Source: Bacteroidales bacterium UBA7258
GTDB lineage: Bacteria > Bacteroidota > Bacteroidia > Bacteroidales > UBA932
Reading direction: 5' to 3'
Assembly: GCA_002472565.1 (NCBI GenBank)
Contig: DKSK01000027.1
Span: 37,002 to 101,001 of the forward strand
Length of the DNA: 64,000 nucleotides
Shown here: positions 45,739 to 54,284 of the stretch, piece after piece
Numbering within the stretch: position 1 is the first letter of the stretch
How the letters are laid out: the number at the start of each line of letters is the position of its first letter
Made by a program: the position numbers and the translations under genes
The notes under the pieces: model-generated
Told to the model about the DNA's origin: nothing
The model's input: only the letters and a program-made list of their open reading frames with translations
Database searches by the model: none

Positions 45739-47655
45739 TTACTTCCCGCGCTTCCATGCGTAGAAGTCCTCGAAGAGCTCAAGCTGCGGTTTGTGCGGCG
45801 TTTCGATGAGAGAAGTCCCATCCTTAAAATACATCACGCTCGCCTTGCCGTCATCAAATACCGGCCACTTGTCCAGACCTCCGCCATTCGGGTCTCCAGT
45901 CTTCACGAAATTAGCCCAATAATGATTCATGGCATCGCTTACAGCCTTGTCTCCTCCCTCGAAAGGACGTCCCCATGGAAAAGCAAAGACATACTGCAGC
46001 TCAGAAGCATGGTTGGCGCCTCGTGGCTTGGGAGCGTTCGGGCCGCCGAACATGGAGCGGGCAGGGTCGTACTGGTCGAAATAGTAGAGGTAGACCCTTC
46101 CCTTTCCGGTCTTTTCCTGAAGCCTCGCCCACGCCCAGGTCGGCCAGGCAAAGGCCGTCTCGCGGAAAATGTCGCTGCGGGCGCCGAAAGTATCCTCATC
46201 CTTGGCGGCCGGGTAGAGAGCAAGCACCTTGTCCGCAAAAGGACCGTAAGCGGCCTTGACCTCGGACTGATATTCCGAAAGGGTGCAAGGGCGGCTGAAC
46301 ATAGCTCCTTCATCGGAATTGGTTCCTATGAGCACATTCACGTCGTTGTAATTGCCTGCTTCATACATCTTATACTGATCGTCCGGCAGCACATAGCCGT
46401 CCACGCAAGGCCAGAAACCGCCCACGCCGATGGAGGGACCGTCACTGACCCATTTTTCCCAGGACATTTCCCTGAGTTCGGCAAGAGAAGAAGCTCCGAT
46501 ACGCTTCATGAATTCAAGGCCGAAGGCTTCAGAGCCTTTCATATTACGGATTCCGTTGTTGTCGATGCGCACGTCGGAAACTGGGCAGAAGGATCCGCCG
46601 CTCTCCGAAATCGCACCGCGGAAAAGTCCCTTGGCCAAAGGACTGGCGCAAAGCATGGAGACCGCGATGGCGCCGGCGCTCTCCCCCATGATGGTGACTT
46701 TGGAAGGATCTCCGCCGAAAGCCGCGATATTTTCTTTCACCCACTTTAGGCCTTCAATCATATCGAGAAGCCCGTAGTTGCCGGAGATGCCACGCTCGTT
46801 TTCCGCCGACAATTCAGGCAGCGAAAGAAAGCCGAGGGCTCCGGTACGATAGCTCAGACTAACGAAGACAATACCCTGTCTGGCGAATTTTTCACCGTTG
46901 TTTGAATTGGCATCGCCGGTGATGAATCCTCCGCCATGAATCCAGACCAAGACCGGAAGCCTCTCTTCCTTGGACTGAGCAGGAGTCTGAATATTCAGAT
47001 ACAGGCAATCCTCGGAGACTTTAGGGGCAGGTACGCCAGGCCAGCTTCGAGTCTGCTGAGGAGGCATGGCGCCAGGTTCTGCCGCCATGAAAACTCCATC
47101 CCAGCTTTTCTTCGGAACGGGAGCCTTCCAGCGGAGTCCGCCCACCGGAGCCTCGGCGAATGGGATGGCGTAGAAAGTACCCAGACCTCTCTCGACTTTT
47201 CCCTTAACCGCTCCCTGCTTCACCCTGGTCTCGGTGATGACTTTCGGGGCATTTTTCTGCGATTCTCCGCCGTCCTGAAGTCCCAGGCGGATATTCTTGA
47301 TAAGAGCCGTCGAGGTGAAAGTCGCCCCACTGACTGCATCAAGCGTCTCAGCTTTGGCCTCCTCCATGGTCTTGCCATCCAGCTTCGAGAGAAGGTCGCT
47401 TTCCTGTACCATTCTCATGAATCGAGGACTTTCTCTGTTAGGAAGGGCCTTGATTTTGGTAATTACGCCGTTGAAGACGGAGATTTCCACCGGAGTCGGC
47501 CCATTGTAGCCGATGACTTCGGCCCCGAGTTCGGTGGTGTTGATCTTCAGCGTGTCCGGTCCGCTCATCGCATAAGAGTTTGTGCAAGAAGTTCCGGCAG
47601 AGCCGGCCCCCGCGAGCACGGCCGCGAGAGCCGTAAATAACAGAATTTTCTTCAT
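45739..47655 (-). CDS. Fusion of an FMN-binding-like domain and a type B carboxylesterase, exported
   Basis: A 638-residue protein. After the signal sequence (MKKILLFTALAAVLAGAGSAGTSC, lipobox-like) comes a segment with DAVSGATFTSTALIKNI near residues 108-124, the motif of FMN-binding domains where a Thr carries flavin in Rnf/Nqr proteins. Then follows a full carboxylesterase: oxyanion motif IHGGGF near 245, nucleophile Ser in GESAGA near 330, catalytic Glu in SDEGAMF near 445 and His in GANHASEL near 560. This pairing is uncommon. It lies between the broken rhamnosidase and a large esterase, so its substrate may be a plant-derived ester. Confidence 0.85.
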   Translation of the reverse strand: MKKILLFTALAAVLAGAGSAGTSCTNSYAMSGPDTLKINTTELGAEVIGYNGPTPVEISVFNGVITKIKALPNRESPRFMRMVQESDLLSKLDGKTMEEAKAETLDAVSGATFTSTALIKNIRLGLQDGGESQKNAPKVITETRVKQGAVKGKVERGLGTFYAIPFAEAPVGGLRWKAPVPKKSWDGVFMAAEPGAMPPQQTRSWPGVPAPKVSEDCLYLNIQTPAQSKEERLPVLVWIHGGGFITGDANSNNGEKFARQGIVFVSLSYRTGALGFLSLPELSAENERGISGNYGLLDMIEGLKWVKENIAAFGGDPSKVTIMGESAGAIAVSMLCASPLAKGLFRGAISESGGSFCPVSDVRIDNNGIRNMKGSEAFGLEFMKRIGASSLAELREMSWEKWVSDGPSIGVGGFWPCVDGYVLPDDQYKMYEAGNYNDVNVLIGTNSDEGAMFSRPCTLSEYQSEVKAAYGPFADKVLALYPAAKDEDTFGARSDIFRETAFAWPTWAWARLQEKTGKGRVYLYYFDQYDPARSMFGGPNAPKPRGANHASELQYVFAFPWGRPFEGGDKAVSDAMNHYWANFVKTGDPNGGGLDKWPVFDDGKASVMYFKDGTSLIETPHKPQLELFEDFYAWKRGK

Positions 47656-47681
47656 TATTTCAGAATCTGCGATTTGCTGGT

Positions 47682-49397
47682 TTATTTTGCGTCGTAAATG
47701 AGCTTCTTTGTCACAGGATCACGCCTGTAATGCTTGAAGAAGTCCCACATGAGGCGGGCCGTAGGCTGGAAATTCCAATGGCCATAGCCGATTACCGCTA
47801 CGAGGCGGATCATAGGCACCTTTCCCTTGTACAACTGGCCAGTTTCCATGACGATGCCGTCTCCCTTGTTTGTGACGATTGTCCTGCGGTCCTGGAGTTT
47901 CTGACCGAAGACGGAATCTACGGCGAAATCCATCTCGCTGACCACAGGCATGCCGTTCATCTGCTCATAGGCGTTCCACGCATTCAGATAGCTGTTGCCC
48001 TTCCAGTTATCAGGGGTCATATAAGGTACGGTAGTGTCCTTGGTTCCAAATACGGAGCAATATGGAGTCTCCACGAAGCCGCGCTTCTGAGTAGCCTCAT
48101 TCCAGATAGACTCGAAACCAGGGAAAGGACCTGCGCCCATTCCACCGAAGAGTCCGCCGGAATGTCCGCCGACTGCAGCGAATACATGCGATTTCTTGAT
48201 ACCGAGGGCTGTGGCCGTCATTGAGCCGGCGCTCAGGCCTTCGGCATAGATACGGGAAGGATCAAGCTGAGGATATTTGTCCAAAAGCATATAGATGACA
48301 GATTCAACGCCGTCCTGGCCCATGGCCTGGAAATTACGGGTCCCCTGCCACTCCATCTCAACCATAAAGAAACGTTCTTCGCCACAGAGCTGGAGGAAAC
48401 CTGAAGTCTCAGCCTGGGTACGAGGATCGTTGGCGTTGCCATGGAGAAGTACCATCACCGGAACGCTGTGCCTGGGAGCGCCCTCCATGAGCTCTTCCGG
48501 CCAATATTCATACCAGAGCTGTTTTGCCTGGGAAGCATTCCCTCCCGGAAAACCTACCGGCTGCTCAACCACGAGGCGCTTGATTCCCAGCGCTTCCCAG
48601 TCAGCATAAGGTTCCAATTCGTAGGAGCCATACTGACCGAAGCGGGCACCTTCATAGTGGGTGTGCATATAATTATTGTAACGGTAGTTCTTTCCAAGCA
48701 CCTGCTTCCACGCATCCGCGAAAATGTCGGCAGGAGCTGCCTTTGCATCCGAATTCACCACGACCTTGAGGAGAGGCTCATCGGCGTGGGCCGCGATGGC
48801 GGCCTGGTAAGGCTTCGCGGCCTTGGCGGCGTTCTTCCCGGCGATATAGGCCGGGACTCCTGCGGGGTGGACGCTCTTGCCTGCCTTTCCACCAATGGAA
48901 ACGATGCCGGCTATCTGGTTCCCGGCCTTAGGGGCTATGACCTGGTTCACGAAAGTGGCCCCAGCGCCGAATCCGATGACCTTGAGGTTGCCGCTGCGGC
49001 TCTTGTTGAACATAGTAACGAAACAGTCGAAGTCAGCATCAGCATATTTCTCACCTACGGGGCTGATGACGATTACCGTGCCGAAATTTTCGTCCAGCAC
49101 CTTCTGCATATCCAGGTTCTCGACCAAGGCCTGAGCCCCGTCTTTGTCCAGTTTGGTGTCAGGATAGATGAAAAAAGTGGGAGCGTTGTTGAAAGAGCGG
49201 CCCTGGGGCTTGGTGTCGCCGCCGAAGACGTAGGGCGAGGTGGAGGACACTCTGAGAACAACGTTTTCCGGATCCGGATCCGGGACGAAACGACGGCCCA
49301 TTCCAGGCACATTTCGGCCTTCTTCCCTTCCGCCAGGCTGGGCGGACAAAGTAAGTGCAGAGAGAGCTGCGAGAGCAGCGAGCAAAAGTTTTTTCAT
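47682..49397 (-). CDS. Exported alpha/beta hydrolase (polyhydroxybutyrate-depolymerase/feruloyl-esterase-like)
   Basis: A 571-residue protein with signal peptide MKKLLLAALAALSALTLSAQ. The N-terminal half is a beta-rich domain followed by an alpha/beta module of unclear activity. The C-terminal half has VLLHGNANDPRTQAET near residue 320 and a nucleophile Ser in AEGLSAGSMTATALG near 400, with Asp in FGTKDTTVPY and His in GYGHWNFQP near the end. This matches the esterase/PHB-depolymerase fold. It precedes the carboxylesterase fusion by 26 nt on the same strand, so it is probably the first gene of the polysaccharide-ester operon. Confidence 0.82.
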   Translation of the reverse strand: MKKLLLAALAALSALTLSAQPGGREEGRNVPGMGRRFVPDPDPENVVLRVSSTSPYVFGGDTKPQGRSFNNAPTFFIYPDTKLDKDGAQALVENLDMQKVLDENFGTVIVISPVGEKYADADFDCFVTMFNKSRSGNLKVIGFGAGATFVNQVIAPKAGNQIAGIVSIGGKAGKSVHPAGVPAYIAGKNAAKAAKPYQAAIAAHADEPLLKVVVNSDAKAAPADIFADAWKQVLGKNYRYNNYMHTHYEGARFGQYGSYELEPYADWEALGIKRLVVEQPVGFPGGNASQAKQLWYEYWPEELMEGAPRHSVPVMVLLHGNANDPRTQAETSGFLQLCGEERFFMVEMEWQGTRNFQAMGQDGVESVIYMLLDKYPQLDPSRIYAEGLSAGSMTATALGIKKSHVFAAVGGHSGGLFGGMGAGPFPGFESIWNEATQKRGFVETPYCSVFGTKDTTVPYMTPDNWKGNSYLNAWNAYEQMNGMPVVSEMDFAVDSVFGQKLQDRRTIVTNKGDGIVMETGQLYKGKVPMIRLVAVIGYGHWNFQPTARLMWDFFKHYRRDPVTKKLIYDAK

Positions 49398-49693
49398 GTT
49401 ATCTGAATTTTAGTGTCAGTCAATTCCTTTCTTACCTGCGGCCTGCAGGCCATGTGGTATGTCAGGATGTAAAGATGGGGAATATACCGAAAGAATTATT
49501 ATCATAATCTCTCGTTTTCATGGCAAAAACTTCAAAATTCGAATATTCGTTTTCTTCCGGAATGATGGCACAGTCACTGACAAGGTCCAGGCGATGACCT
49601 TATAAATACGAAAACATGTAAAAAGTGTTTACAAAATATTGCATGAACGGAAAAGATGGCATATCTTTATAAATTCAAAATTAGAAAAACATA
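49398..49693. other. Divergent promoter region between esterase and DoxX genes
   Basis: About 300 AT-rich nt without a gene. A TATCTTTA box near 49663, with TTG about 19 nt upstream, is a weak candidate promoter for DoxX. I see no inverted repeat here. Confidence 0.4.
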
Positions 49694-50122
49694 ATGCATA
49701 TGAAAAACGACAAAAATTTCCTGCGCAATAACGACCTCGGTCTTTTGCTTCTTCGCCTGACCCTCGGCGGACTCATGCTGTTCCATGGCATCCATAAACT
49801 CATCGGCGGGGTAGGTTTCATCAGCGGAATGCTTGAGGCGATGGGGCTTCCTGGCTTCATTGCATACTTCTCATTGGCGGCAGAACTCATCTGCTCTCTG
49901 ATGCTCATCGCCGGAGTCTGGACCCGTGCTGCGGCCGTAGTATTCGCCGGCAATATGGTCGTGGCGATATTGATGGCCCACATCGGACAGATTTTCACCG
50001 TGGATCCGATGACTGGAGCCTGGGCGCTTGAAGTTCCGATGCTCTATCTTCTCGGAGCCGTAGTTCTCATCTTCACCGGGGCAGGCAAGTATTCCATAAC
50101 CAAAGGTGGCATCCTGGACTAG
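49694..50122 (+). CDS. DoxX family membrane protein
   Basis: A 142-residue protein with four membrane helices and the DoxX motifs LLLRLTLGGLMLFHGIHKL and LGAVVLIFTGAGKYSI near the end. DoxX proteins are inner-membrane subunits, some part of thiosulfate:quinone oxidoreductases, and are of mostly unknown function in Bacteroidota. The start may also be the ATG two codons later (49700). Confidence 0.9.
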   Translation: MHMKNDKNFLRNNDLGLLLLRLTLGGLMLFHGIHKLIGGVGFISGMLEAMGLPGFIAYFSLAAELICSLMLIAGVWTRAAAVVFAGNMVVAILMAHIGQIFTVDPMTGAWALEVPMLYLLGAVVLIFTGAGKYSITKGGILD

Positions 50123-50127
50123 GCGGC

Positions 50128-50958
50128 TCAGTCTTTCCACATGAACTTAATGTAGGACTGCAGCGGTTTTCTCTTATTCTCAGGAGGAAGAATCATATAG
50201 TCCCCGTAAGAATCTCGGAGAATCCTGTCATAACCTTTCCAGGCGAAGAAGTCGCGGTCCTCGAACCTGAGGGGGATATATTCATTAATATCCTCATCCA
50301 TGAAAAACTCGTTCGTCCCCACGTCCGGACAGCATAACTGTGACCAATGGCGGCTCTGCTGAGGGCTGAGCAGGGAGATAAGGACAGTCATATCCTTGAC
50401 TATGGCATTAGGGTCACTTTTGGCAAGTCTGGGATTTATCATTTTCAACGCCATGAGCCTGAGCCTTTCGACGAAGGAGAAAGCGCTTGAGGGGCTGGCA
50501 TGCACGCGTCTGATTCTGACATTCGTTTTCATCAGGATCAGAAGGGATTCATAGATTCTCTCGTATGTCTGAGGATCATCCGGCACTCTGTCGACAGGAA
50601 ATATGTCAATCCACACACCGACATCCTTGTTTATCCACGGGATGCGGCTCTTCGCTATGGTCTTCTCCATGTCGCATACTCGCCCGAAAACAATGAAGCA
50701 GTCCGGAGTGTTCCGGCTGTCGATGAAAGTGAATTTGTCAGACCGGTAGGCGGAGCGGAATCTTTCATAGTCCTCGCGCGGCATCATCAAGTCCACATCG
50801 TCATCCCAGGGAATGAAACCCTTGTGTCTCACGGCTCCCAGAAGAGTGCCATAGCCCAATGAATACCTTATGCCGTTTCTCTCACAGAAGCCGGCCACGT
50901 CCTTGAGAATTTCAAGACTGAATGACTGAAGTTCCTTTAACGTGAGTTGTCTCATCAA
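50128..50958 (-). CDS. LicD family nucleotidyltransferase-fold protein
   Basis: A 276-residue LicD-family protein. The N-terminal motif GTLLGAVRHKGFIPWDDDVDLMM near residues 38-60 has the DDDVD metal-binding site. LicD enzymes transfer phosphocholine or other phospho-alditol groups from CDP-activated donors to surface sugars. It lies 5 nt after the cytidylyltransferase fusion gene, which could supply its donor. A paralogue lies at 53475-54281. Confidence 0.92.
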   Translation of the reverse strand: MMRQLTLKELQSFSLEILKDVAGFCERNGIRYSLGYGTLLGAVRHKGFIPWDDDVDLMMPREDYERFRSAYRSDKFTFIDSRNTPDCFIVFGRVCDMEKTIAKSRIPWINKDVGVWIDIFPVDRVPDDPQTYERIYESLLILMKTNVRIRRVHASPSSAFSFVERLRLMALKMINPRLAKSDPNAIVKDMTVLISLLSPQQSRHWSQLCCPDVGTNEFFMDEDINEYIPLRFEDRDFFAWKGYDRILRDSYGDYMILPPENKRKPLQSYIKFMWKD

Positions 50959-50963
50959 TCTTT

Positions 50964-52349
50964 CTAACTTAACTTATATACTGATTTTCCATCAATGTAG
51001 GCTTCCTGGATCTCCGTCATCTTGAGAATCTCGTCCTCGGACAGAAGGTAGAAGTCCTGCTCCGGATTCAAGATGTGAGATATGAATTCGCGGATCTCAT
51101 ATCTCAGGCCTTCGCCCATGAAAGGGTAGAAACACTTCCTGTTCAAATTCTGGTCTTCGAACCGGAGCTCGAAATAGTCAGTTTTCCACCATGGAGCCGG
51201 AACATAGATGTAGCCCTTCGTGCCGGAGACGACCATATTTCCTTCCGTCTTCGCTCCCAGGCCGACCTGGAATGAAGCTATGGCAGAATCATAGCGGAAG
51301 ACAGCCTTCGTGTAGATGTCGACTTCATTCTTCATTATGGAATAGAAATTGACATTCCGCACATCCTTTCCAAGCAATTTTATGATCGGGAGCAGCGGGA
51401 AGCAGGCATTCTCATTCATGCTCCCGCCATATTGGTTATGATCCAACTTCGAGGATTTCTCGTCTGTCAGAGTAGTGACTGAGGCATTGATGTCAACAAT
51501 TTTCCCGATAACTCCGGATTTGAGCATCGTGACCAGATGCCTGAACGCAGGACAGTAGGCAGTCTTGTGGGCTATCATAAGAGTCCTGTTCTTCGCCTGC
51601 GCGAGTGCAAATAGCTCTTCGGCCTCGGCAAGGCGAAGGACGAAAGGAGTCTCGCACAGCACGTGTTTTCCGGCCTGGAGAGCCGCCTTGACATACTCAT
51701 AATGAGTGTAGTGGGGCGAGGCCACGTAGACGGCATCACAGTTTTCCGCCAGCTCTTCGAATGAACGGGCGGCCAGAGGAATGCCGTTTGCGGAGCAGAA
51801 GGCCTCATTATCTTCGTAATCCGGATTGAAGGCGGCGCTGATGGTGTTGCAGCTTACGAACTTGGACTCTGGGACAAATCTTTTCGCTATGCTCCCCGTT
51901 CCGACGATTCCGATTCGGACCGAAATCTGCTCTTCACGCAGCATAGTGCTGGAGATGCCTTTCGTGCGGGGAAGATACACCACTTCGCAATATTCTTTAA
52001 GATAGTCGAAGTAGCCTTCCCAGTCCGAACCTATTGCGAAAACATCCACCTTATACTTCTGGATGTCATCGATTTTCTGACCCTTGTATTCCTCAATTAT
52101 GACCTCGTCGGCATAGCCCGTGTCCTTGACCGCCTGGATGCGCTTCATGACGCTGTCCCTGGTGTTCAGCTTGCCTCGCTCAAGGTCGAAATTGTCAGTC
52201 GTGACCCCGACTATCAGCCAGTCTCCGAGTTCTTTAGCCCGTCTGAGCAGGTTGATGTGCCCCTGGTGAAGGACATCGAAGGTTCCGTATGTGATAACCG
52301 TCCTCCTGTGAGGTTTTCCTCCGCTTGCCGGCATTGAGTCCTTATCCAT
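50964..52349 (-). CDS. Cytidylyltransferase-like / Gfo-Idh-MocA oxidoreductase fusion
   Basis: A 461-residue bifunctional protein. The N-terminal 140 residues form a TagD-type nucleotidyltransferase with YGTFDVLHQGHINLLRRA (HxGH) and RTKGISSTMLR, as in glycerol-3-phosphate cytidylyltransferase. From about residue 150 a Rossmann fold (IGIVGTGSIAKRF) and a Gfo/Idh/MocA C-terminal domain follow. The usual EKP catalytic Lys motif reads CETPF (Thr in place of Lys, near 240), so classic dehydrogenase chemistry is doubtful. It overlaps the aminotransferase end by 8 nt, and LicD follows. Probably makes a CDP-linked donor for LicD; the substrate is unknown. Confidence 0.9.
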   Translation of the reverse strand: MDKDSMPASGGKPHRRTVITYGTFDVLHQGHINLLRRAKELGDWLIVGVTTDNFDLERGKLNTRDSVMKRIQAVKDTGYADEVIIEEYKGQKIDDIQKYKVDVFAIGSDWEGYFDYLKEYCEVVYLPRTKGISSTMLREEQISVRIGIVGTGSIAKRFVPESKFVSCNTISAAFNPDYEDNEAFCSANGIPLAARSFEELAENCDAVYVASPHYTHYEYVKAALQAGKHVLCETPFVLRLAEAEELFALAQAKNRTLMIAHKTAYCPAFRHLVTMLKSGVIGKIVDINASVTTLTDEKSSKLDHNQYGGSMNENACFPLLPIIKLLGKDVRNVNFYSIMKNEVDIYTKAVFRYDSAIASFQVGLGAKTEGNMVVSGTKGYIYVPAPWWKTDYFELRFEDQNLNRKCFYPFMGEGLRYEIREFISHILNPEQDFYLLSEDEILKMTEIQEAYIDGKSVYKLS

Positions 52350-53397
52350 TAATTTCAGCTTCTAATGAGTGGATTCTTTCGGCCAAGTCACGCAGTTCTT
52401 CGTCCGACTGGAGTCCCATGTGCGAAATCCTGTAGAAACCTGTGACCGAGCCAGGCATTATGTAGGTCTGATACCGTTCTATAAGTCCATTGAAAATATG
52501 GCGCTCTTCGGTGTCCCTCGTCTGTATGGCAGTGATCGCGCAGGAAGGAACCTCGGCGGGCATCTCCCAGCCGTACCTTCGACATTCCGCGCGGAACACT
52601 TCTGCCCTGTGGCGCACCTGGGAGATGTTGAAAGCCTCTCCGCCCTGCGCCTTCAGCTGCCTGAGGCGTGCGTTAAGCTGAAGGTAGATTATCGTGGCCG
52701 GGCTGAACGGGGTCTGACCTCTCTTTAGATTGGAAAGATTGGCCGCGAAGTCCCAGTAGTAGCCTCGGCTGGCAAATTGATAACCTTCCAGTCTTTTGCT
52801 GAGGAAGACGATGGAGAGCCCCGGAGGCACGTTGAGCCCCTTCTGGGTGCTTGTCACGCAAATGTCGATCCCCAGTCTGTCCATATCCAGCTCTTCGGCG
52901 AGGAAGGAGCTTACGACATCCACGATGATGGATACATCATGCCTATGGCAAATCTCGGAGATCTTCTCCAAGTTGAACAACTCTCCGCTGGATGTTTCAT
53001 GGTGCTGGCAGAGGAAGACATCCGGCCGCTGGGTCTCTACAACCTTTTCAAGAGCCTCATAGTCAATATCTTTAGCAAAAGGAACCTTGAAATCAATGAC
53101 AGGAACTCCGTAATACTCGCAAAGTGAGACCCAGCGCTTGCCGAAGGAGCCGCCATTGATGGCGATAGCCTTTTTCTTCGTGCTGACGTAGTTCTCCACA
53201 ACGGCGCTCATAGCTCCTGTTCCCGAGCCGGTATAGATAATCGTCCTGCCTCCGTTGCAATGGATTAGATCCAAAAGTATACTTTCGGATTCAAGATTCA
53301 CCTTGGAGAACCAGTCGGTCCTCATATACGGGATAGGCTGAGAGCCGATCGCCGCAATATCATTGTCCAGATTTCCCGGAAATACAAAAGAATGCAT
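52342..53397 (-). CDS. Class V aminotransferase (PLP-dependent)
   Basis: A 351-residue fold-type I aminotransferase. The PLP-binding Lys is in VTSTQKGLNVPPG near residue 185, the cofactor Asp in IIVDVVSSF near 163, and the C-terminal Arg motif in YRISHMG near 330. The family includes 2-aminoethylphosphonate:pyruvate and alanine:glyoxylate aminotransferases. As the first gene of the minus-strand LicD unit, it may supply or remove an amino group on the group transferred by LicD. Confidence 0.9.
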   Translation of the reverse strand: MHSFVFPGNLDNDIAAIGSQPIPYMRTDWFSKVNLESESILLDLIHCNGGRTIIYTGSGTGAMSAVVENYVSTKKKAIAINGGSFGKRWVSLCEYYGVPVIDFKVPFAKDIDYEALEKVVETQRPDVFLCQHHETSSGELFNLEKISEICHRHDVSIIVDVVSSFLAEELDMDRLGIDICVTSTQKGLNVPPGLSIVFLSKRLEGYQFASRGYYWDFAANLSNLKRGQTPFSPATIIYLQLNARLRQLKAQGGEAFNISQVRHRAEVFRAECRRYGWEMPAEVPSCAITAIQTRDTEERHIFNGLIERYQTYIMPGSVTGFYRISHMGLQSDEELRDLAERIHSLEAEING

Positions 53398-53439
53398 ATT
53401 CGTTTGTTTCTGTATTTTACAAAATTAGCAATTTTCGAC

Positions 53440-53447
53440 TATCTTTG
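53440..53447 (+). promoter_or_regulatory. Second licD gene promoter, -7 box
   Basis: TATCTTTG; transcript start near 53454. This makes an ATG at 53454 nearly leaderless, whereas the ATG at 53475 has a normal leader and matches the paralogue's start. Confidence 0.6.
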
Positions 53448-53474
53448 TAAGAATTGGGCTATATTATTCGCTAT

Positions 53475-54281
53475 ATGCATCAATTATCACACAGGGAAAT
53501 CCAACTCTATCTCCTTGAAATCCTTAAGTCAGTGGATGCTTTCTGCGTCAATGAGGGAATAAGGTATTCAATGGCATATGGAACCCTTCTTGGTGCGGTG
53601 CGGCACAAGGGTTTCATTCCTTGGGACGATGACATAGATCTTCTCATGCCAAGGCCGGACTATGAGCGATTTGTCTCCAGTTTCGGGAAGGAGCCTGGCT
53701 CTCGCTACCATTGTCTCTGTCACAAGACCGGGGTCAAGGGAGACCGCTTCATCCACTTCTTTTCCAAGGTAGAGGATGTCAAGACCAAAAGCATTCAAGG
53801 CAAAGGGGCTGAATACGACTTCGGACTGAACATCGATGTATTCCCCATGGACGGGAAGCCTGAAGATCTTGATTTACAAAGGAAAAGAGAGCGCAAGCTG
53901 ACGCACTGGTCTCACCGCCTGAATATTTGCGGGACAAGTTTCGACATATTCAATTTCCACCAGCCTCTTTTCTCAAAAATCGAGGCTCATCTGATGGGTG
54001 CAGAGCATTGGTATAGGCTAATCAACGACGAGATCCTGAAATATCCTTATGAAAACTCCCGTCTTGTCGGTGCCGTTTCTGTCACATACAACGGCACAAG
54101 GGAAATCTTTGAAAAGAGTATGCTGGAAGAATATACCGACTTGGAGTTCGAAGGCTGCCGCTTCAAGGCTTTCCGGCATTGGGATGAATGGCTGAGGCAG
54201 GAGTTCGGCGATTACATGCAGCTTCCCCCTGAAGGAAGTCGCAAGACTCACGACCTTACTGTTTATCTTCTCAACGATTAG
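53475..54281 (+). CDS. LicD family protein (second copy)
   Basis: A 268-residue LicD protein starting MHQLSHREIQLYLLEILKS, aligned with MRQLTLKELQSFSLEILKD of the copy at 50128-50958. The metal site is GTLLGAVRHKGFIPWDDDIDLLMP. An in-frame ATG 7 codons earlier (53454) is rejected because it coincides with the predicted transcript start. It lies divergent from the aminotransferase and convergent with the GT4 gene. Two LicD copies suggest two acceptors or two donor groups. Confidence 0.92.
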   Translation: MHQLSHREIQLYLLEILKSVDAFCVNEGIRYSMAYGTLLGAVRHKGFIPWDDDIDLLMPRPDYERFVSSFGKEPGSRYHCLCHKTGVKGDRFIHFFSKVEDVKTKSIQGKGAEYDFGLNIDVFPMDGKPEDLDLQRKRERKLTHWSHRLNICGTSFDIFNFHQPLFSKIEAHLMGAEHWYRLINDEILKYPYENSRLVGAVSVTYNGTREIFEKSMLEEYTDLEFEGCRFKAFRHWDEWLRQEFGDYMQLPPEGSRKTHDLTVYLLND

Positions 54282-54284
54282 GGG

